Source of the DNA: Channallabes apus
Lineage: Eukaryota; Chordata; Actinopteri; Siluriformes; Clariidae
Assembly (NCBI GenBank): GCA_030522415.1
Contig: CM060121.1
Span: 12,356,055 to 12,420,054 of the forward strand
Length of the DNA: 64,000 nucleotides
Reading direction: 5' to 3'
A model generated the notes under the pieces. The model did no database searches. It was not told the origin of the DNA and saw only the letters and a program-made list of their open reading frames with translations. Numbering within the stretch: the first letter of the stretch is position 1; every line of letters starts with the position of its first letter. The position numbers and the translations under genes were made by a program. Positions 58,783-64,000 of the stretch are shown here, piece by piece.

Positions 58783-59725
58783 CAATGGCCAGTAGATGCT
58801 ATGAAAGCGAAGGGGGCAAGTGTACACAACACAGGGGATATAGGAGTTACCAGGGGGTCTTTGATTCCAAGCTTGATTGACAGTAAGTGTAGATCATGTG
58901 ATCCAGTCCAGTTTCCAATCAACTGGAGTGAGTAATTCATTAAAACTTGGGTCATGAAAAGCAGGCCATGGGGAGGGTGAGGAAAACTAAAAGACTGTTT
59001 GGATCTGCATCTCATTACTTGTCGAGTATAGAGAAAGCATGGAAGATTTTAGGTGAACCCTGCACTCCTGCAGGACTATGGCCTTTCCTTTAGACCAGAA
59101 GATAAAAGCTCCATGAGAAAAGAAAGAACATTGCAGTTAGTTAGCAGAATCAAGTTGTTACTTTCATCTGTGTCAGCGGTGCCTCATTTTAGCTATTTTA
59201 AATAGTTTTAGCTATTAGAAATTACTTTTTTTTTTTGCACTTTCTTGATCATTTTAAATATAAACAGAAAATATGTTGTTGTTTTTTAAACATATGTGAT
59301 TGGAAGCAGATCATGCTGTATATATGCATGATAAACTTTCTGTAAAATAAACACACATTATATCCCAAATGGCCAAATAACATTTGACCCCTGAGTGACT
59401 CAGTGTCCCAGTGAAACGTGTACTGTAAATTGTATATGTGTTCTAAATTATAATATATGTACTTTGTTTTCTTCTTTCATATTTCAAGTTCTGCCAGAGA
59501 AATGGAAGGGAAACAATTGATGTTACATTGGATCTCATTACTATAGCACTTACACATGTGTGGCTGTTAACCACATGTAAGCATTTCCAGAAACAGCCAT
59601 GAGAACGGGAAGAAGGGATGGGTGTGTATCGGTCAAACAGGAAAGTTTGAGCAGGACAGATAGGAGAGAAAGAATAGGGGAATGAGAGAAATGTGGAAAA
59701 CGTTATTGCAGTGAGGATCGAAATG

Positions 59726-59759
<34 letters not shown>

Positions 59760-59860
59760 AGAAGAAAAAAAGGGAGAGGGGTGGCAGGCATGTGACTGCT
59801 GCAAAGCAAAGCTAATCCTACACAGGTGTGCATGAGTGTGTTACTGATAGAAAAGATTGA

Positions 59861-59944
<84 letters not shown>

Positions 59945-60153
59945 TGAACACATCTGCTTATTATTCCTACACACTGTGCATGTAAAAAAAAAAAAAGTAC
60001 CTCACTAACCACTCTGACCTCATTCACGTTTGATATCTATGTGTACACAACATGAAAACATATGTGTGAAAACCCCAAGATAATTTAGGTATGCAATCCT
60101 CACTCCCATAACCATATGTTATCTTAGTTTAAGTGTGGTTTTGCATCATGCAA

Positions 60154-60186
<33 letters not shown>

Positions 60187-60470
60187 TCATGATGAAATTA
60201 TGAACTAATGATGACACTGTTAGGTGCCCCTGGAGCACGTAACATTGGACCAGGGCATTCTCCCAAATATTCCCAGTGGTAAGTCTAATGCTAACTGTGA
60301 GATATAGGGCATAGGGGATGGGTGTGGCCTTGGCATGGCACCTTCGTAGTACTAGACATGGGCACAGGGCCAGAATTGGATGTGGGTGTGGCTGAGGTTG
60401 TGCACTGCTAGGTTCAGGTGAAGAGGAGAACGGCACAGGCAGTGCAGGGCATATCTCAGGCAGAACATGG
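57860..60470. other. Intergenic, no gene supported
   Basis: Contains (GA)n arrays at 58749-58779 and 59724-59759, a (GT)n array at 59862-59940 and (AAT)n at 60153-60185. The region 58000-58520 is more GC-rich and less repetitive than its surroundings, but I see no exon with family resemblance. Confidence 0.55.
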
Positions 60471-60472
60471 TA

Positions 60473-61819
60473 CAAACCGGATTCCAAAAAAGTTGGGACA
60501 CTAAACAAATTGTGAATAAAAACTGAATGCAATGATGTGGAGATGGCAAATGTCACTATTTTATTCAGAATAGAACATAAATCACGGAACAAAAGTTTAA
60601 ACTGAGAAAATGTATCATTTTAAGGGAAAAATATGGTGAATCAAAATGTCATGGTGTCAACAAATCCCAAAAAAGTTGGGACAAGGCCATTTTCACCACT
60701 GTGTGGCATCTCCCTTTCTTCTTACAACACTCAACAGACGTCTGGGGACCGAGGAGACCAGTTTCTCAAGTTTAGAAATAGGAATGCTCTCCCATTCTTT
60801 GTTGCACCTTCCTCTTTATGATGCGCCAAATGTTCTCTATAGGGGAAATATCTGGACTGCAGACTGGCCATTTCAGTACCCGGATCCTTCTCCTACGCAG
60901 CCATGATGTTGTGATCGATGCAGAATGTGGTCTGGCATTATCTTGTTGAAAAATGCAGGGTCACAGATGACATGGCGTCCCACATTTCCAACAAGAACTT
61001 CGAATCGTGACTCGTCTGACCACAGAACAGTCTTCCATTTTGTCACACTCCATTTTAAATGATCCCTGGCCCAATGAAAACGCCTGTGCTTGTGGATCTT
61101 GCTTAGAAATGGCTTCTTCTGTAGAGTTTCAGCTGGCAACGGCGGATGGCATGGTGGATTGTGTTCACTGACAATGGTTTCTGGAAGTATTCCTGAGCCC
61201 ATTCTGTGATTTCCTTTACAGTAGCATTCCTGTTTGTGGTGCAGTGTCGTTTAAGGGCCCGGAGATCACGGGCATCCAGTATGGTTTTACGCCCTTGACC
61301 CTTACGCACAGAGATTGTTGCAGATTCTCTGAATCTTCGGATGATATTATGCACAGTTGATGATGATAACTGCAAAGTCTTTGCAATTTTTCGCTGGGTA
61401 ACACCTTTCTGATATTGCTCCACTATCTTTCTGCGCAACATTGTGGGAATTGGTGATCCTCTACCCATCTTGGCTTCTGAGAGACACTGCCACTCTGAGA
61501 AGCTCTTTTTATACCCAATCATGTTGCCAATTAACCTAATTACTGTTAATTGGTCTTCCAGCTCTTCGTTATGCTCAAATTTACTTTTTCCAGCCTCTTA
61601 TTGCTACTTGTCCCAACTTTTTTGGGATTTGTTGACACCGTGAAATTTGGAATCAACATATTTTTCCTTTAAAATTATACATTTTCTCGGATTAAACTTT
61701 TGATCTGTCATCTATGTTCTATTCTGAATAAAATATTGACATTTGCCATCTCCACATCATTGCATTCAGTTTTTATTCACAATGTGTTTAGTGTCCCAAC
61801 TTTTTTGGAATCCGGTTTG
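60473..61819 (-). mobile_element. Tc1-like transposon (IR/DR type), internally deleted
   Basis: A 1347-bp element is flanked by TA (60471-60472 and 61820-61821). Ends read CAAACCGGATTCCAAAAAAG on both sides. Inverted repeats of about 215 bp agree at all but about two positions over the outer 105 bp. Each has an inner repeat (AATCCCAAAAAAGTTGGGAC at 60663 and the inverse near 61610), the IR/DR layout. The transposase inside is deleted in the middle. Confidence 0.93.
60700..61522 (-). pseudogene. Tc1 transposase pseudogene with internal deletion
   Basis: The N-terminal frame runs from about 61462 (MGRGSPIPTMLRRKIVEQYQ) through two helix-turn-helix regions (TQRKIAKTLQLSSSTVHNII; LSVNTIHHAIRRCQLKLYR). 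After a frame change near 61110 it continues as HKHRRFHWARDHLKWSV and VLWSDESRFEVL, with the first catalytic Asp. Soon after GRHVICD the sequence jumps to a frame reading FQQDNARPHSASITTSWLRR and CSPDISPIENIWRIIKRK, with the second Asp and the Glu. The region between is missing. A second gap shortens the C-terminus. It cannot be active. Confidence 0.85.
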
Positions 61820-61821
61820 TA

Positions 61822-63085
61822 TTTTTGATGCAGCACAAGGCATGATTGTGGCCCAGCTTGGTTTGGAGATGGAAATAGCTCTGGGTTAATTTCTGGTTCA
61901 GCTAACTGACTAACAGGAAGCATCTCTGGGCTAATAGGACTTAGCACTGGGCTAACAGAAAACATGTTTGGGCTAACAGAAAACATGTTTGGGCTAACAA
62001 TGAGCAGGACAATATTGTAGCATAGCAGGGCATTCTAAAAAAAAAAAAAAATTTGGTTGAGTCTTGGTATGGGAGGTCTCATTGTGTCTCAGCTCAAAGG
62101 AAATCAATGCCTCTTACTCCAGTACTATACATGTGGTATGGGAAGCACCTTTACCTTTAATGCCTGTGTACCTAGTGCACTCAAGCCTCTTGTTGATGGG
62201 CAGTAAATAGATTCTCCTCAACCTGGACAGTTCTGTCCATTGAGCCATCAAGCCTTTGTTGAGACCCTGAGCACTATAGCATTCTTTGCCATTTGACTCC
62301 ATGCACGTCATCTCTAGCCACCTCCATGAGTACAGTACCCACCAACCCCACCCAAAAAAAGGGAAGCAGGATTGTTAAGTCATAAACATGATGAAAACAA
62401 AAAAGGTGAACCCAAAACCTGGAAGACATAATGAAGTAAAACAAAGGAAAGTGAAGGAAAATAAAATAACACAGGTAATGAAACCAAAGCGTACAAACAA
62501 GGAGCTTAAATAATGATACTAATCAGACATAACCAGAAACAGTCGTAACTGGTATTGACCAAAGTCAACATAAGAATCCTAGACATGAAAGACACAAGGT
62601 CCAGAGCAGCCACAGTCAGGCAGCATTATTATGGCCCAATAATTATTCTTCTATTATTACTATTTTAAGTATATAAAAGACTACCTTAGAATATTCAGTA
62701 TGAACTAAAATATTTAGATCCTCAACATGCCTCTGCTCTCTCACAACGGCATAGTGTTCTGTACTGATTTGAAAACATCAAAATGACATTTTACAGTAAA
62801 TAGATGCTAATCGTCAACATAACAGAGCGAAAAGTTCTGTTCTATCACTGTTATTTTTAACCAGGAACAAAAATGAGGCTTGTGTTTAAACTCCATGGGA
62901 CTGTGGGTGACTGCGGATGACGGACTATGTACACTGCATATGTAATTCATTACATTATCAATTATTTGTACTTTTATGTGTAACCGTTTAACCAGAGTTT
63001 AAATGATCTACCTTTGATATACAGTACAAACAAAACGTATCTCAGTTCAGAAGCTCCTGTACTTTTCAGAAATCTATATATGCTG
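61822..63085. other. No gene seen
   Basis: Contains a short tandem repeat of GGGCTAACAGAAAACATGTTT (61950-61995) and a poly-A run at 62038. A minus-strand frame at 62114-62311 is short and unrecognised. Confidence 0.5.
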
Positions 63086-63089
63086 CAAC

Positions 63090-63470
63090 ATTTTGGGTAA
63101 GATTCTTTTTTATTCCAAAAGGGCTGACTGTGCACCAGTGCACAAAGCAAGGACTATAAATACATGGTTTGATGAGTTCTACAGTATGTGGAGGAACTTG
63201 ACTGGCCCACACAGAGCCCTGACCTCAACACCATAGAGCACCTTTGGGATGAACCGAAACGGAGCATGCGAACCAGGGCTTCTCATCTAACATCAGTGTC
63301 TGACCTCATAAATGCTCTACAGAATGAACGGGCATGAATTACCCCAGAAACACTCCAAAATCATGCCTTCCAAGAAGAGTGGAAGCTGTTATAGCTGGAA
63401 AAGGGGGACCAACTCTATAATGAAGTATATGTATTTGGATACAATTTCAGTTGGCCAAATACTTTTGTCC
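63090..63470 (+). repeat. Tc1-like transposase relic, C-terminal part
   Basis: The plus strand carries, with shifts, a DLNTIEHLWDEPKRSMRTRA block at about 63220-63280 (transposase third catalytic motif) followed by SHLTSVSDLINALQNERA. The segment ends in TTGGCCAAATACTTTTGTCC near 63450, a typical Tc1-type outer end. The left half is missing. Confidence 0.65.
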
Positions 63471-63479
63471 ATATAGTGC

Positions 63480-64000
63480 ATGTGTTCTGTGAGTAACACT
63501 AATGGACTGTTCAGATTTTGCAGAAAACAGAGTAAAATGATTACATTTATCAAACTGTCAGTAAAGGGAAAACTGATAGGTAGATCCACTTAATATCAAT
63601 GTTTTTCCTGACAGCAGGCAACGTACAAAGACTGCTTGTGCACTTTGTACCACAGTGTGTTGTATGTGTGACTCACTGTCAATCAGACACATTTTAATGG
63701 TATGGAATTGGCACACACATAAAAGCAACATGAAACTGAAAGGAATATGGCATCTGGGGCAGGAGATGAGAGAGATGAAACAAGCAGAAGGGGGAGACAG
63801 GGCAAAGAGGAGATCACAAATCAGGATACAAGGGAGGAGAGGAACGTGAGAGAGGAGTAGTGAGGAGGCAGAGAGGGGGAGCAGGAAGAATGATGAACAA
63901 CAAAGTAGAGAAGAGAAGATGTTAGACTATGGACTCTGGCAAAATAGAAGGAAATGTGTGAGACTTTACAGTGTCTCATTAAAGATCACTGTGCACACTT
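63480..64000. other. No gene seen
   Basis: Purine-rich DNA from about 63750 (many AGGAG and GAGA words). No feature is supported. Confidence 0.5.

Noticed and set aside
59633..60027. His-Thr and Cys-Val repeat frames
   Set aside because: They translate the (GT)n microsatellite and carry no conserved sequence.

Overview
This is a stretch of vertebrate nuclear genome, almost certainly from a ray-finned fish. The evidence is a spliced TEX2 gene with GT-AG introns, a neighbour order like the mammalian ERN1 / SNHG25 / TEX2 block, and a dense load of teleost-type repeats: IR/DR Tc1 elements, hAT MITEs, a Helitron, tRNA-derived SINEs and LINE 3' ends. The SINE repertoire would suit an ostariophysan such as a catfish, but I cannot fix the species. 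No operons, CRISPR arrays or viruses are present.

Layout. 1-11736 is read as intron 1 of ERN1 (IRE1-alpha), minus strand. It holds a Helitron (1047-2937), Tc1 and hAT fragments, and two related hAT MITEs (4602-5530 and 6046-7257). 11737-11811 is the proposed signal-peptide exon of ERN1. 11812-12065 is a short, probably bidirectional promoter with NRF1-like and ETS motifs. 12066-about 12570 is a small plus-strand spliced transcription unit at the position where mammals carry SNHG25. About 13700-15328 is the 3' UTR zone of TEX2. 15329-30179 is the complete minus-strand TEX2 coding region: 11 coding exons whose phases all fit, giving 1100 residues. 30205-45463 is the 5' non-coding part of TEX2, with one candidate leader exon (38663-38751) and a CpG-rich promoter zone near 44.9-45.5 kb that has a CTCF-like motif at its edge. 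45.5-64 kb is upstream intergenic DNA with no recognisable gene, filled with Tc1-like elements, SINEs, a mariner relic and long microsatellites.

The two protein genes both act at the endoplasmic reticulum. ERN1 is the unfolded-protein-response sensor. TEX2 is a membrane-anchored SMP-domain lipid-transfer protein of ER contact sites. They do not form an operon; their adjacency is conserved synteny.

I found no convincing previously undescribed system. The items most worth a second look are the apparently snoRNA-less SNHG25-position transcript, the Helitron with a triplicated 5' end, two identical young SINE-tail insertions, a 120-bp perfect palindrome made of Tc1 ends, and the proposed TEX2 leader exon and CTCF motif.
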